Assembly (NCBI GenBank): GCA_913041415.1
Contig: CAJWHS010000020.1
Location: forward strand, 1-35,898
DNA: 35,898 bases
Direction: 5' to 3'
DNA from: an uncultured Acidimicrobiaceae bacterium
Lineage (GTDB): Bacteria; Actinomycetota; Acidimicrobiia; Acidimicrobiales; Aldehydirespiratoraceae
Below are positions 15,308 to 23,911 of the stretch, one piece after another. Below the pieces are notes generated by a model. That model searched no databases. It saw only the letters and a list, made by a program, of their open reading frames with translations, and was not told the DNA's origin. Every line of letters starts with the position of its first letter. The first letter of the stretch is position 1. A program made the position numbers and the translations under genes.

Positions 15308-16159
15308 GTGCCTTCCCTCGAGGTCAGCCATCGCAGCACCGTCACGCCCGACCAGATCGACGATCTCGGCCACATGAACGTCCGGTACTACGGCATCAAC
15401 GCGTCAGCCGGCACGAAGACCGTCTGCGAACGCCTCGGCATCGGCCGACCCCCGATGCGCAGCAGCTACACCCGCCACCACCACGAACAGATGAAAGGCG
15501 CCAACCTCGTCGTCCGCAGCGCCGTCATCCCCGGCGGAAAACGGCTCCGGATCTACCACGAACTCCGCAACAACGCCGATGACGACCTCGCCGCCACCTT
15601 CGTGCACGAACTCGACGGTCCCGCCATCGACGCACCGGCATTCGAACTGCCCGCCCACGGCACCCCCCGCAGCCTCAGCCTCATTACCGACGCGCTCGCG
15701 TCCGCTCCCGTCATCGAACAACTCCACGACCTCGGCCTTGCGATGCGCAAGCCTCGATCGGTCGACACCGACGACACACAAGGCGCTGACACCGTGCCGC
15801 CTGCGAACTTCGCCACCCTCGTGTGGGGTGGTGTGCCGTTCGAAGAACACGATTGGGTGCGCACCCTGCCCAACGGCGACCGGTACGCCTACGCCGTCAT
15901 GGAACAGCGGACCTGGATCTGCCCCGGACCGGTCACGCTCGGGACCAACATCCAGAGCTTCCGGGCATCACTCGAGCTAAGGGAGAAGGTCGGACGATCG
16001 ATCGCCTGGTGCTTCGACACCGACACCGGCGAACCGCTCATTGCGTCCGAAGCGGTCGACCTGTGCCTCAACCTCACCCAGCGGCGAGCGATCGCGATCC
16101 CTGCCGAGTCTCGCTCCGACGCCGACCCCGACTCCCACCCGGAGCTTGCGCCCCGCTGA
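15308..16159 (+). CDS. Hotdog-fold thioesterase family protein
   Basis: Acyl thioesterase-like protein of 283 residues, enough for two hotdog domains. The first domain opens with the diagnostic DDLGHMNVRYYG (residues 18-29), in which the Asp and His-Met-Asn form the active-site entry seen in 4-hydroxybenzoyl-CoA thioesterase relatives. The second domain probably begins near ANFATLVWGGVPFEEHDW. It should hydrolyse an acyl-CoA or acyl-carrier thioester in the cytoplasm. GTG 15308 is chosen because VPSLEVSHRSTV leads directly into the first strand. It follows the small zinc protein by 22 bases. The substrate chain length cannot be told. Confidence 0.8.
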   Translation: MPSLEVSHRSTVTPDQIDDLGHMNVRYYGINASAGTKTVCERLGIGRPPMRSSYTRHHHEQMKGANLVVRSAVIPGGKRLRIYHELRNNADDDLAATFVHELDGPAIDAPAFELPAHGTPRSLSLITDALASAPVIEQLHDLGLAMRKPRSVDTDDTQGADTVPPANFATLVWGGVPFEEHDWVRTLPNGDRYAYAVMEQRTWICPGPVTLGTNIQSFRASLELREKVGRSIAWCFDTDTGEPLIASEAVDLCLNLTQRRAIAIPAESRSDADPDSHPELAPR

Positions 16160-16192
16160 TCATGCCGTCATGTCGGCAGCGGTCCGGTGGCG

Positions 16193-16198
16193 TAGCGT
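16193..16198 (+). promoter_or_regulatory. -10 hexamer of unknown gene at 16206
   Basis: TAGCGT, 7 bases before GTG 16206; this decides the start against ATG 16170. Confidence 0.5.
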
Positions 16199-16205
16199 CA
16201 CGGAC

Positions 16206-16565
16206 GTGCCCGAACGCGAGCCCTCCAAGGCCGAACGCAAGAAAGCCCGTCGCAAGCAGCGAGCCGCATCCGAACGTGCCGGCGCCCAGGCCCTCGACGT
16301 GCTCGCCGACGTTGCCGTCGACGAGGCGCTCGAGGTCGTTGCTCGGGTCACCGCCGACGGCGAGCTCGGCCTCTCGACCGAGGTGACCACCCTCGAAGCT
16401 GCCCGCTACTGCCTGAAACGTATCAATGACGCGCTGCGCATGGACGAGTGGCTCGACGAGGTCGAGGTCTGGGTGTGGGATGCCCACACGTCCGTGCGTC
16501 GACCGATCACTCCCGGGGGTGAAACGCACGGTGTCGAACTACGGATCGAACCCCGCCTCAGCTGA
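16206..16565 (+). CDS. Hypothetical basic-N-terminus protein
   Basis: Unrecognised protein of 119 residues. The first 25 residues are strongly basic and helical (KAERKKARRKQRAASER). They are followed by an acidic helical middle (ALDVLADVAVDEALEVVARV) and a beta-rich tail (DEVEVWVWDAHTSVRRPI, GVELRIEPRL). No membrane segment or known motif is seen. GTG 16206 is chosen because a -10 hexamer sits 7 bases upstream; ATG 16170 is in frame and would add 12 residues. It is convergent with the rhomboid gene, 8 bases away. A nucleic-acid contact by the basic head is possible but unproven. Confidence 0.6.
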   Translation: MPEREPSKAERKKARRKQRAASERAGAQALDVLADVAVDEALEVVARVTADGELGLSTEVTTLEAARYCLKRINDALRMDEWLDEVEVWVWDAHTSVRRPITPGGETHGVELRIEPRLS

Positions 16566-16573
16566 GCGAAGGC

Positions 16574-17218
16574 TCAGGCGATGTTCCAGGGTTCGTCGAG
16601 CTCCCAGGGCTCGGGCGTGTAGGGCTCCTTATCCTCTGGCACCCGAGGCTCGGCCAGCCATTTCGATGCGAGCACGCCGGCGAGCAGACCGAACAGATGG
16701 CCCTCCCAGGAGATCTGCGGCTGCGGGATCACCCCGGCGATCAGGCTCGAGTAGAAACCGAGCGCGATAAGCGCAGCGCCGAGCGTCCGGACCCGCCGCT
16801 CGAACACCGCTGCGCCAAGGATCGTGCCGAAGTAGCCGAAGACGACCCCGCTGGCGCCGACGTGCAGGCCGGACCCACCGAGCAGCCAGGTCGCGCCGCC
16901 ACCGATCACGATCGTGATGGCGGTGATCCAAGCCCAGTACCGCATGCCTCGCACGGCGACGAGCCCGCCGAGAGCCAGGAAGGGAACCGTGTTCGACGCG
17001 AGGTGGCCGAAATTGGTGTGCAGGAACGACGCCCACATGATCCCGTCGAGGCCCTCGACGTCGCGCGGTCGCAGGCCATGGCGCTGGAGGCGATCTTCGA
17101 GGGCGACGCTGTCGACAAGCTCGATCATCCACATCAGCAGGACCCAGCTGACCAGCAGCCCGACGGGCGTCCACACGAGACGTGCCAACGAGGGGCGGGA
17201 ATCGGTGGGGGAGGTCAT
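16574..17218 (-). CDS. Rhomboid family intramembrane serine protease
   Basis: Integral membrane protease of 214 residues that cleaves transmembrane substrates. The catalytic Ser123 is in GASGVVFG and the catalytic His174 in SWEGHLFG. HTNFGHLASN (His67, His72, Asn76) is the oxyanion-stabilising TM2 segment. About six helices can be counted, the first at residues 14-36. The acidic, proline-rich tail after residue 187 is cytosolic. The ATG at 17218 has TAGCAT 6 bases upstream. It is divergent from the pirin gene with a 108-base shared promoter. Substrates are not predictable. Confidence 0.93.
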   Translation of the reverse strand: MTSPTDSRPSLARLVWTPVGLLVSWVLLMWMIELVDSVALEDRLQRHGLRPRDVEGLDGIMWASFLHTNFGHLASNTVPFLALGGLVAVRGMRYWAWITAITIVIGGGATWLLGGSGLHVGASGVVFGYFGTILGAAVFERRVRTLGAALIALGFYSSLIAGVIPQPQISWEGHLFGLLAGVLASKWLAEPRVPEDKEPYTPEPWELDEPWNIA

Positions 17219-17224
17219 CGCCTC

Positions 17225-17230
17225 ATGCTA
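17225..17230 (-). promoter_or_regulatory. -10 hexamer of rhomboid promoter
   Basis: TAGCAT on the minus strand, 6 bases before ATG 17218. Confidence 0.5.
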
Positions 17231-17282
17231 CGACTCGTCGGGCGTTGGATTCCGGCGGACCCCGCCCCTTATCACCGAGTCA

Positions 17283-17294
17283 TTCAATATTGAA
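17283..17294. promoter_or_regulatory. TTCAATATTGAA palindrome, candidate operator
   Basis: Perfect 12-base palindrome in an AT-rich patch. It ends 17 bases before the -10 TACGTT (17312-17317) of the pirin gene, so it covers the -35 position. ArsR- and MarR-type repressors commonly bind TCAA-N-TTGA dyads placed like this. Confidence 0.5.
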
Positions 17295-17311
17295 ATACTG
17301 CAGCCTACGGA

Positions 17312-17317
17312 TACGTT
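17312..17317 (+). promoter_or_regulatory. -10 hexamer of pirin promoter
   Basis: TACGTT, 9 bases before ATG 17327. Confidence 0.45.
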
Positions 17318-17326
17318 GGCAGGCGC

Positions 17327-18364
17327 ATGAGCACCGAAACCGTGTCCCCCGTGCTAGAGACGTTTCCGTTAGGTGCCCAGTGGCCGACGATCGACCCCTT
17401 CTTGTTCGTCGCCCATCACCGAGACGACTACCCCGAAGGCATGGACGACCTCGGTCCGGCCCCGGAGAAGCTCGCCGGGCGCTCCATGGGTCACGACTTT
17501 TCCGAACAGGACGGCTGGTCGATGTATCACGGCAGCCGGGTGCCGGGCTTCCCCCAGCATCCGCACCGCGGCTTCGAGACCATCACCTATGTACGCCACG
17601 GCCTGATCGATCACGCCGACTCGATGGGGGCCACCGCCCGCTTCGGCGACGGTGACACCCAGTGGATGACCGCCGGCAAGGGCGTGCAGCACTGCGAGAT
17701 GTTTCCGCTGGTCAACGGGGACTCCGGCAACCTCGGTGAGCTCTTCCAGATCTGGTTGAACCTTCCGGCTGCCGACAAGATGGTCGACCCCTACTTCACG
17801 ATGCTCTGGAACGAGCGCACACCGAAGGTTCGCATCGCCGACGACGCTGGGACCACCACCGAGATCATCCTCATCGCTGGGAGCCTCGGTGAGACCGCCG
17901 GCCCGACGCCGCCCCCCAACTCGTGGGCCTCGAAGCCCGACGCCGACCTCGCCGTGTGGCACATCCGCATCGAGGCCGGTGGCCGCTGGACGCTGCCGCA
18001 GGCCAAGAACGCCGAGACGCTCCGAGTGCTCTACGCCTTCGAGGGCTCCAGCGTGCAGATTGGCACCGCCGGCCCGATCGCCGCCCACACCGGTGCAGCA
18101 ATTGTGTCCGACCGTGATCTCGAACTCGTCGCCGGCGACGGCGGCGTCGAGATGATGCTGCTGCAAGGCCGCCCGATCGGCGAACCCGTCGCCCAGCACG
18201 GCCCGTTCGTCATGAACACCCGGGCTGAGATCGTGCAAGCCTTCGAGGACTACCGGCGCACCGAGTTCGGGGGCTGGCCCTGGCCGAGTCCCGACCCGAA
18301 CCACGGCACCGATGCTGGCCGCTTCGCGATCCACGCAGACGGCCGCCGCGAAGATCCAGCCTGA
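17327..18364 (+). CDS. Pirin family protein
   Basis: Bicupin of the pirin family, 345 residues. The four expected metal ligands are His78, His80 (HPHRGFE), His122 and Glu124 (GKGVQHCEM), spaced as in human pirin. Bacterial pirins are quercetinase-like dioxygenases or redox-linked regulators; which applies here cannot be told. The second cupin runs from about residue 200 (AVWHIRIEAGGRWTLP) to 290. The protein is longer than most bacterial pirins, with insertions around residues 30-60 and 165-200. A palindrome over the -35 region suggests repression. The 3' side is a 108-base gap holding a 23-bp hairpin. Confidence 0.92.
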   Translation: MSTETVSPVLETFPLGAQWPTIDPFLFVAHHRDDYPEGMDDLGPAPEKLAGRSMGHDFSEQDGWSMYHGSRVPGFPQHPHRGFETITYVRHGLIDHADSMGATARFGDGDTQWMTAGKGVQHCEMFPLVNGDSGNLGELFQIWLNLPAADKMVDPYFTMLWNERTPKVRIADDAGTTTEIILIAGSLGETAGPTPPPNSWASKPDADLAVWHIRIEAGGRWTLPQAKNAETLRVLYAFEGSSVQIGTAGPIAAHTGAAIVSDRDLELVAGDGGVEMMLLQGRPIGEPVAQHGPFVMNTRAEIVQAFEDYRRTEFGGWPWPSPDPNHGTDAGRFAIHADGRREDPA

Positions 18365-18387
18365 TGCCCCCACGCACTGAACCGTTG

Positions 18388-18441
18388 TTGTCGCACACTT
18401 GTGAGACACCACCCCACCGGTGTCTCACAAGTGTGCGACAA
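18388..18441. repeat. Perfect 23-bp inverted repeat with palindromic arms
   Basis: Arms 18388-18410 and 18419-18441 are exact complements, 23 of 23, around the 8-base loop ACCCCACC. Each arm contains a 20-base near-palindrome of the form TGTCNCACANNTGTGNGACA. It lies in the 108-base gap between the convergent pirin and aminotransferase genes. It could act as a terminator for both strands, but the nested symmetry and length are more like a REP-type or miniature mobile element, or a double protein-binding site. No T-run follows either arm. Confidence 0.75.
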
Positions 18442-18472
18442 ATGAGGCGAGCTTTCGGGCGAAGCTTCGGCG

Positions 18473-19291
18473 CTACGGATCGATGGAGTCGGCGACGAGG
18501 TCGGCGAACGCCGTCATCGCGCTGGCGGTGAGCGGGCCGGACGCCATCGAGCGATCGTCGATGCGATCGATCGGCATCACGTCGCGGGTCGACGACGTGA
18601 GAAACGCCTCAGTGGTCGTCTGCAGGATCTCGACCGGGACATCCAGCTCATCCACCGCCATCGACTCGACCACGAGTGCTCGGGTGACGCCAGCAAGACA
18701 ACCGCTGCCGAGCGGCGGCGTGACGAGCCGGCCCTCATGCTCGACGAAGATGTTCGTCCCGGTGCCTTCGCACAGGTTGCCGATCGTGTTGGCGAAGATC
18801 GCCTCCGATGCACCGCGCGCCGCGGCATGGGCGAGGGCCACCACGTTCTCGGCGTAACTCGTCGACTTGATTCCTGCCAGCGCGCCGCGTTCGTTGCGGG
18901 GCCACGGCACCGTCATGATGGCAGCGGACGGCGGCCAGCCACGCGACGGACTCGACCCGATGATCACCGACGGAGCCGAGTCACCACGGCCCGAACCCAA
19001 CGGGCCCAGACCTGCGGTGACGGTGAGACGCAGCACGTGATGCTCCGGGTTGGCGTCGGCCACCATCTGAGCTGCCTCCCGGAGCGCCTCGTCGGTCAGC
19101 GCCAGGTTGATGCCGACGCCGTTCAGGCTGTGGTGAAGCCGGGCGAGATGGCGCCGCATGGCGAACGGCACGCCGCGCACGATCGTCGTCGTCTCGAAAC
19201 AGCCGTCGCCCACGGTGAGGCCATGGTCCGTGATCGACAGATTCGCCTCGTCGCCGGGAACGAGTTCGCCGTTGATCCACCAGGTACCCAT
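18473..19291 (-). CDS. Class IV aminotransferase (aminodeoxychorismate lyase-like)
   Basis: Fold-type IV PLP enzyme, 272 residues. The Schiff-base Lys142 is in GIKSTSYAENV, and GTGTNIFV near residues 177-183 is the phosphate-binding segment. WINGELVP and SITDHGLTVGDGCFETTTIVRG form the usual N-terminal domain. The short length and KSTSYAEN favour 4-amino-4-deoxychorismate lyase (folate route) over a branched-chain aminotransferase, but no pabA or pabB is nearby to support it. The ATG at 19291 lies 101 bases from the divergent epimerase start. The stop is followed at 32 bases by the 23-bp hairpin. Confidence 0.87.
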   Translation of the reverse strand: MGTWWINGELVPGDEANLSITDHGLTVGDGCFETTTIVRGVPFAMRRHLARLHHSLNGVGINLALTDEALREAAQMVADANPEHHVLRLTVTAGLGPLGSGRGDSAPSVIIGSSPSRGWPPSAAIMTVPWPRNERGALAGIKSTSYAENVVALAHAAARGASEAIFANTIGNLCEGTGTNIFVEHEGRLVTPPLGSGCLAGVTRALVVESMAVDELDVPVEILQTTTEAFLTSSTRDVMPIDRIDDRSMASGPLTASAMTAFADLVADSIDP

Positions 19292-19392
19292 CCCCTAAAG
19301 CGTGTCACACCCCCTCGGCGGGATGTGACCATGCCCGCAGCAGACGACGTGTGCAAGAGTCTTCGCCGACGATCGGGGACGGAGGAGATGTC

Positions 19393-20496
19393 ATGCGAGT
19401 CCTGGTGATGGGTGGCACCCAGTTCAACGGTTTAGCGCTCGTGCACGAACTGGTCCGCCAAGGCCACGAGGTCACAGTGTGCAATCGAGGCCGAACCGAA
19501 TCCGACATCCCCGGCTCGGTCGGTCGGCTGGTCGCCGACCGCACCGACCACGAGCAACTCCGGACGGTGCTCGGCGGCACCGAATGGGACTGTGTGCACG
19601 ACGTGTCGGCGTACCACCCCGAAGACGTCGACATCATGATGGAGCTCTTCCGTGACGCGGTCGGTCACTATGTGTTCGCCAGCTCCACCGTCACCTACGA
19701 GTCGCAGAACCGGCCCATCACCGAAGACGACCCCGACGACCGAGGCGAGACCCAGATCGAATACGGCCTCCACAAGCTGCTCTGTGAGGACCGGCTCTTC
19801 GCCGCGCACGCCGACTGGGGATTCCCCGCCACGACCGCGCCGTTCTCGATGGTGCTCGGCCCCCACAACGCGATGACCGACCGCGAACAGCGCATGTTCG
19901 CCCGACTCCTGACGGGCCGACCGATCCTCGTTCCCGGCGACGGCTCGACCCGGCTGCAGGTCGGCGACGTCGACGACCAAGCCCAAGCGCTCGAACAGCT
20001 CATGGGAAGACCGGCCACCTTCGGACGTCGCTACAACCTCACCGGCGCCGAGTCCATCACCCGCAATGAGTACATCGCCCTGTGCGCTGCGGCCGTCGGC
20101 GTCGACGCCGACGTCCACCACATTCCCGCCGACGTCATGGAAGACCTCTGGACGGGGGAGCGGTCGATCGACATCGTCCAGCAGTCCGGCGCCCTCGACA
20201 TCCGCTCGAGCGGCAACGCCAAGAAGCAGGATGCGCAAGGCCCGCGGGCCATGCTGCGCACCCGCTTCATGCTCTGCATCAACCTCGTGCAACACCTGGC
20301 TCCCAACATCCACTGGTGGGACCAGGACACCTCGTTCAGCATCGATCGGCTGCAAACCGACGTCGGGTGGACGCCCGAACACACCACCGCCTCAATGCTC
20401 GACCGGGCCCACACCTGGTGGCGCGACAGCGACCGAGCCGACACGGCCTACGACTGGACCACGGAGGGCCAGATCCTCGCCCTGCTCGGCTCGTAA
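19393..20496 (+). CDS. NAD-dependent epimerase/dehydratase family protein
   Basis: Extended Rossmann-fold protein, 367 residues. The N-terminus MRVLVMGGTQFNGLALVHEL has the GGTxFxG dinucleotide motif, and VTVCNRGR follows beta-2 with Asn-Arg, which suggests NADP or a lost preference. IEYGLHK supplies the YxxxK pair. FSMVLGPHN and QVGDVDDQAQA resemble the nucleoside-diphosphate-sugar epimerase-like group that includes isoflavone-reductase and RNA-binding relatives. The start is ATG 19393 with GGAGGAG at 19381-19387, one of the few strong Shine-Dalgarno sites here. The in-frame GTG at 19351 is rejected. The substrate is unknown. Confidence 0.85.
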   Translation: MRVLVMGGTQFNGLALVHELVRQGHEVTVCNRGRTESDIPGSVGRLVADRTDHEQLRTVLGGTEWDCVHDVSAYHPEDVDIMMELFRDAVGHYVFASSTVTYESQNRPITEDDPDDRGETQIEYGLHKLLCEDRLFAAHADWGFPATTAPFSMVLGPHNAMTDREQRMFARLLTGRPILVPGDGSTRLQVGDVDDQAQALEQLMGRPATFGRRYNLTGAESITRNEYIALCAAAVGVDADVHHIPADVMEDLWTGERSIDIVQQSGALDIRSSGNAKKQDAQGPRAMLRTRFMLCINLVQHLAPNIHWWDQDTSFSIDRLQTDVGWTPEHTTASMLDRAHTWWRDSDRADTAYDWTTEGQILALLGS

Positions 20497-20542
20497 CCGT
20501 CCAACGTCAGCCGACACCGGCACTGCAGCCCGATGTGAGAAC

Positions 20543-21895
20543 ATGCCGTCCATGTTCAGGCGAGTGATCGCCGGGCTCATCCTCGGCCCGGCTCTACTGA
20601 TCGGCTCTTTCGCGTGGTCGGGCTACCTCGCCCTCGGAACGATTTTCGATGAGAACCGATCGGCCACGGTGGCCCAGGAGCTCCTCGACAACGAGAAAGT
20701 GAAGGCGCAGGTCGCCTCCAACATCGCCGGCGCGATTTCGTCGACGCTGCCCGACGGCACGCCCGTCACCGAAGAACAGGTCGACGCCGCAGCACTCGCC
20801 GTGCTCAACGACGGACGCATCGCCGGTCTCGTCATCGACTCCCTCGGCGAAACCCACCGCTCCTTCCTCGGACTCAACGACGTCCCCCAGACCGTCGACC
20901 TCAACCCGGTCGCCGAGGTCGCCCGCGAACAGATCGCATCGATCTCACCCGAGGCCGCCGTTGCGATCCCCACCGACACCGACTGGTCCATCGATCTCCC
21001 TACCGAGAACATCCCGAACTCGAGTCGGGTCAAGACCTTCCTCGAGACCTCGGTGCCCTTCCTCGCCGGCATCTCGCTCGTCATGGTGCTGATTGCCTTC
21101 CTCACCACCAGCGACCGGCCATCGGTGCTCCGCAAGGCCGCCTTCTGGGCGATCGGCACCACGGCGGTCTACCTGATCGTCGGCTACGGCGTGCCGGCGT
21201 TGCTGCGCGTTGCGATCGGTGATCAGGCGGAGATCTTCGCCGCTCTCATCACCGCCCTGCTGCGCACGACGCTCGTTCCCTCGATCGTGCTCGCCGGGGT
21301 GGGCGCCGCACTGCTTCTCGCCTCCTGGCTCTGGCCCGACGAACGGCCTCAGCCCACACGGGCCCCAGCCCCATCCCCGCCCACAACCCCGGTTCCGACC
21401 ACCCACATCGCACCGGTCCGCCCCCAGGCGAGTGCGCCGCCCCAGCAGCCGGTCACCCCGCCGTCGACACCGGTCGTGCCCGCCACACCGCCGTCCAACC
21501 CCGTCGTCCCGGCCGACGCCGTGCCGGCGACCGACCCATTCGCCCCACCGGTCGACATCCCGCTCACGTCCGGGCCGGACTCCGGCATGGTGCCGCCGAT
21601 CGTCACCGGCGGCGACGCAACCGTCGACCCGCCGACCGAACCGCCCCCGTTCCGACCCACCTTGCCGACCCGAGCTGCGCCGAACGAACGGGTGAGGCTG
21701 CCGCCGTGGACCGGCGATCCCGAACCACCGCCCGATCCCACCCCGACCGGTGGCGTGCCGAAAGCCCGCCCCCCGACATGGGTGGGCGGACACGGCTGGG
21801 TGCTCGACCCCGACGACGACCGTCCGGTCCCGGCCAACGCCCGCTACGTCGACGGTGTCGGCTACGTCGTCCCGGGCCCGCCGCCCCGGCCCTGA
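20543..21895 (+). CDS. Proline-rich-tailed membrane protein
   Basis: Membrane protein of 450 residues with no recognised family. One N-terminal helix (residues about 8-30, AGLILGPALLIGSFAWSGYLAL) is followed by an extracytoplasmic region of about 130 residues, then three helices (SVPFLAGISLVMVLIAFL, AAFWAIGTTAVYLIVGYGV, VPSIVLAGVGAALLLASWLW). The last 185 residues are proline rich and cytosolic or cell-wall spanning, ending in WVGGHGWVLDPDDDRPVPANARYVDGVGY. ATG 20543 is used; ATG 20552, three codons later, is equally possible. The layout suggests an envelope or sensing role, which cannot be refined. It is convergent with the AMP ligase, 7 bases away. Confidence 0.75.
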   Translation: MPSMFRRVIAGLILGPALLIGSFAWSGYLALGTIFDENRSATVAQELLDNEKVKAQVASNIAGAISSTLPDGTPVTEEQVDAAALAVLNDGRIAGLVIDSLGETHRSFLGLNDVPQTVDLNPVAEVAREQIASISPEAAVAIPTDTDWSIDLPTENIPNSSRVKTFLETSVPFLAGISLVMVLIAFLTTSDRPSVLRKAAFWAIGTTAVYLIVGYGVPALLRVAIGDQAEIFAALITALLRTTLVPSIVLAGVGAALLLASWLWPDERPQPTRAPAPSPPTTPVPTTHIAPVRPQASAPPQQPVTPPSTPVVPATPPSNPVVPADAVPATDPFAPPVDIPLTSGPDSGMVPPIVTGGDATVDPPTEPPPFRPTLPTRAAPNERVRLPPWTGDPEPPPDPTPTGGVPKARPPTWVGGHGWVLDPDDDRPVPANARYVDGVGYVVPGPPPRP

Positions 21896-21902
21896 CGTCG
21901 CG

Positions 21903-23435
21903 CTAGTTGATGCCCTTCTCGACGCCCTCCCAAAAGGGAGCGCGCAGCTTGAACTTCTGCAGCTTGCCCGTGGCCGTGCGAGCGAGCTCCTGACGGAAAT
22001 CGACCGAGGTCGGACACTTGTAATGGGCGATCTTCTCTCGGCAGTAGTCGATGAGATCTCGCTCGCTGACGTCGGCAGCGTCGCCGATCACCACGAGCGC
22101 CTTGACCGTCTCACCCCACTTTTCGTCGGGCACGCCGATCACCGCCACCTCCTCGACGGCAGGATGCGAGAACAGGCAGTCCTCGACCTCGATCGACGAG
22201 ACGTTCTCTCCGCCGGAGATGATCACGTCCTTCTTACGATCCTGCAGGGTGAGATAGCCGTCATCGTCGATCACACCACCGTCGCCGGTGTGGAACCAGT
22301 CGTCGGCGAGCGCCTCGGCTGAGGCCTCCGGGTTGTTCCAATACGACTTCAGGATGTGGTTGCCCCGGGCCAGCACCTCGCCCTCGAGATCGGTGGACAT
22401 GGTGATCCCCACCGCCGGCACACCCTGACGGCTCAGTTTCGACGCCCGTTCGGCTGGGGTGTCGTCGTCCCACTCCTGACGCGAGCGGTTGATCGTCAGC
22501 AGCGGCGCCGTCTCGGTGAGGCCATAGATCTGGATGAACTCCCAACCGAGCTCGGTCTCGACCCGCTCGATCGTGCGGGTGGGCGGTGGAGCGCCGGCCA
22601 CGACCATCCGGACCTTGTCCTTCCCGGGAATCTTGCCATCCCACTCGGCAGCGGCGTCCAGAATGGCGGTGACCACCGCCGGCGCGCCGCACAACAGCGT
22701 CACGCCGTACGTCGCGATGCGGCGCAGGATCTCCGGACCATCGACCTTGCGAAGGTTGACCTGCGGCACCCCCATCGCCGTCGTGGCGTACGGCATGCCC
22801 CAGCCGTTGCAATGGAACTGCGGAAGCGTGTGGAGATAGACGTCGCGGTCGTTGACCCCCGTGTGCCAGCCGAAGATGGCGGCGTTGCTCCACAGGTTGC
22901 GGTGGGTCATCTCCACCCCCTTGGGGCGGGCGGTGGTGCCGGAGGTGTAGTTGATGGTGGCCGTGGCGTTCTCGTCCGGCGCCCACGGGCGGGCCTCAGC
23001 GTCGACCTTGAAAAGCGAGTCGGACTCCTCACCCGAGATGAAGCGATGCTTGACCTTGATGTCGCCGAGCGTGTCTTCGAGTTCAGGATCGAGGATCAAC
23101 ACGTCACAGCCCGAGTGGTCGACGATGTACTCCACTTCGTCGGGTCCGAGTCGGAAATTGATTGGCACCGCCACACGCCCCCACGCGCTGGCACCGAAAA
23201 GCGTGGTTAGCAGGCGGGCGGAGTTCTGCGACACGATGCCGACACGAGCACCCTGCTCGAGACCGAGGTCGTCGAGGCCAGCCGCCATGCCCTGGGCCAG
23301 GTCGTAGAACCGCCCATAGGTGAGGTCGCCCAGGCTGGGCGCCGGCTGGTCCGGCTCGTCATAGATGCCCACTCGGTCGCCGTACACGATCCGGGCTCGC
23401 TCAAGGTGGTCACGGATGGTCATCGGTGTCTGCAT
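21903..23435 (-). CDS. Fatty-acid AMP ligase / acyl-CoA synthetase
   Basis: ANL-superfamily adenylating enzyme, 510 residues, forming acyl-AMP and then acyl-CoA. NYTSGTTARPKGVEMTH is the P-loop-like motif, IQIYGLTETAPL is motif A5, WFHTGDGGVIDDDGYLTLQDRKKD covers A7-A8, and TATGKLQKF carries the catalytic C-terminal Lys. The pattern is that of medium/long-chain acyl-CoA ligases. ATG 23435 is chosen for its GGGGGA Shine-Dalgarno 3 bases upstream; ATG 23423 and ATG 23453 are in frame. It lies close to the ole genes and could supply their acyl-CoA, although it is not co-transcribed with them. It is divergent from the S4 gene with 89 bases between starts. Confidence 0.92.
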   Translation of the reverse strand: MQTPMTIRDHLERARIVYGDRVGIYDEPDQPAPSLGDLTYGRFYDLAQGMAAGLDDLGLEQGARVGIVSQNSARLLTTLFGASAWGRVAVPINFRLGPDEVEYIVDHSGCDVLILDPELEDTLGDIKVKHRFISGEESDSLFKVDAEARPWAPDENATATINYTSGTTARPKGVEMTHRNLWSNAAIFGWHTGVNDRDVYLHTLPQFHCNGWGMPYATTAMGVPQVNLRKVDGPEILRRIATYGVTLLCGAPAVVTAILDAAAEWDGKIPGKDKVRMVVAGAPPPTRTIERVETELGWEFIQIYGLTETAPLLTINRSRQEWDDDTPAERASKLSRQGVPAVGITMSTDLEGEVLARGNHILKSYWNNPEASAEALADDWFHTGDGGVIDDDGYLTLQDRKKDVIISGGENVSSIEVEDCLFSHPAVEEVAVIGVPDEKWGETVKALVVIGDAADVSERDLIDYCREKIAHYKCPTSVDFRQELARTATGKLQKFKLRAPFWEGVEKGIN

Positions 23436-23524
23436 GCGTCCCCCGGAGGTCATCCCCGCCGTGCTCAGCTTGGCCGTTCGGCCGCAACGGAACAAGTGAG
23501 AGGGCAGCCTGCCACACTGATACC

Positions 23525-23902
23525 ATGGCTGTGCGCGTCGACAAGTGGTTGTGGGCGGTTCGAGTCTTCAAGACCCGTCGTCAGGCCACCAATGCCTGCA
23601 CGGCAGGGCGGATCCGCATCAACGGCGACCTCGCCAAACCTGCGTCGAAGGTGAAGGTCGGCGACGTCGTCCAGGCCGCTCGACGCGACCACATGATCAT
23701 CTATGTCGCTCACGAACTGCTTGAGAAGCGGGTGTCGGCCCCGCTGGCGGCCGCTGCGGTCGAGGACCGTTCGCCGCTACCGCCGAAGAAGCAGGATCAT
23801 CTCGATCTCTCGGTGTTCGCCCAGCGCGACCGGGGCAGCGGTCGCCCGACGAAGAAGGACCGCCGGGCGATCGAGAAGCTGCGCGGCGAACGACGCAGGT
23901 GA
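23525..23902 (+). CDS. RNA-binding S4 domain protein (Hsp15-like)
   Basis: Small basic protein of 125 residues with an N-terminal S4 RNA-binding domain: VRVDKWLWAVRVFKTRRQATNACTAGRIRINGDLAKPASKVKVGDVV (residues 3-49). In Escherichia coli Hsp15 binds stalled 50S subunits carrying nascent chains; a similar ribosome-rescue role is likely but unproved here. The C-terminal 40 residues are lysine and arginine rich (PTKKDRRAIEKLRGERRR). The ATG at 23525 precedes the first conserved Val-Asp-Lys-Trp; the upstream open frame overlaps the divergent ligase and is rejected. It is convergent with oleD at 9 bases. Confidence 0.9.
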   Translation: MAVRVDKWLWAVRVFKTRRQATNACTAGRIRINGDLAKPASKVKVGDVVQAARRDHMIIYVAHELLEKRVSAPLAAAAVEDRSPLPPKKQDHLDLSVFAQRDRGSGRPTKKDRRAIEKLRGERRR

Positions 23903-23911
23903 TCCGGCGGC

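Noticed and set aside
22356-23210. Plus-strand open frame of about 285 codons
   Set aside because: It is the antisense shadow of the acyl-CoA ligase; its composition follows from the complementary codons.
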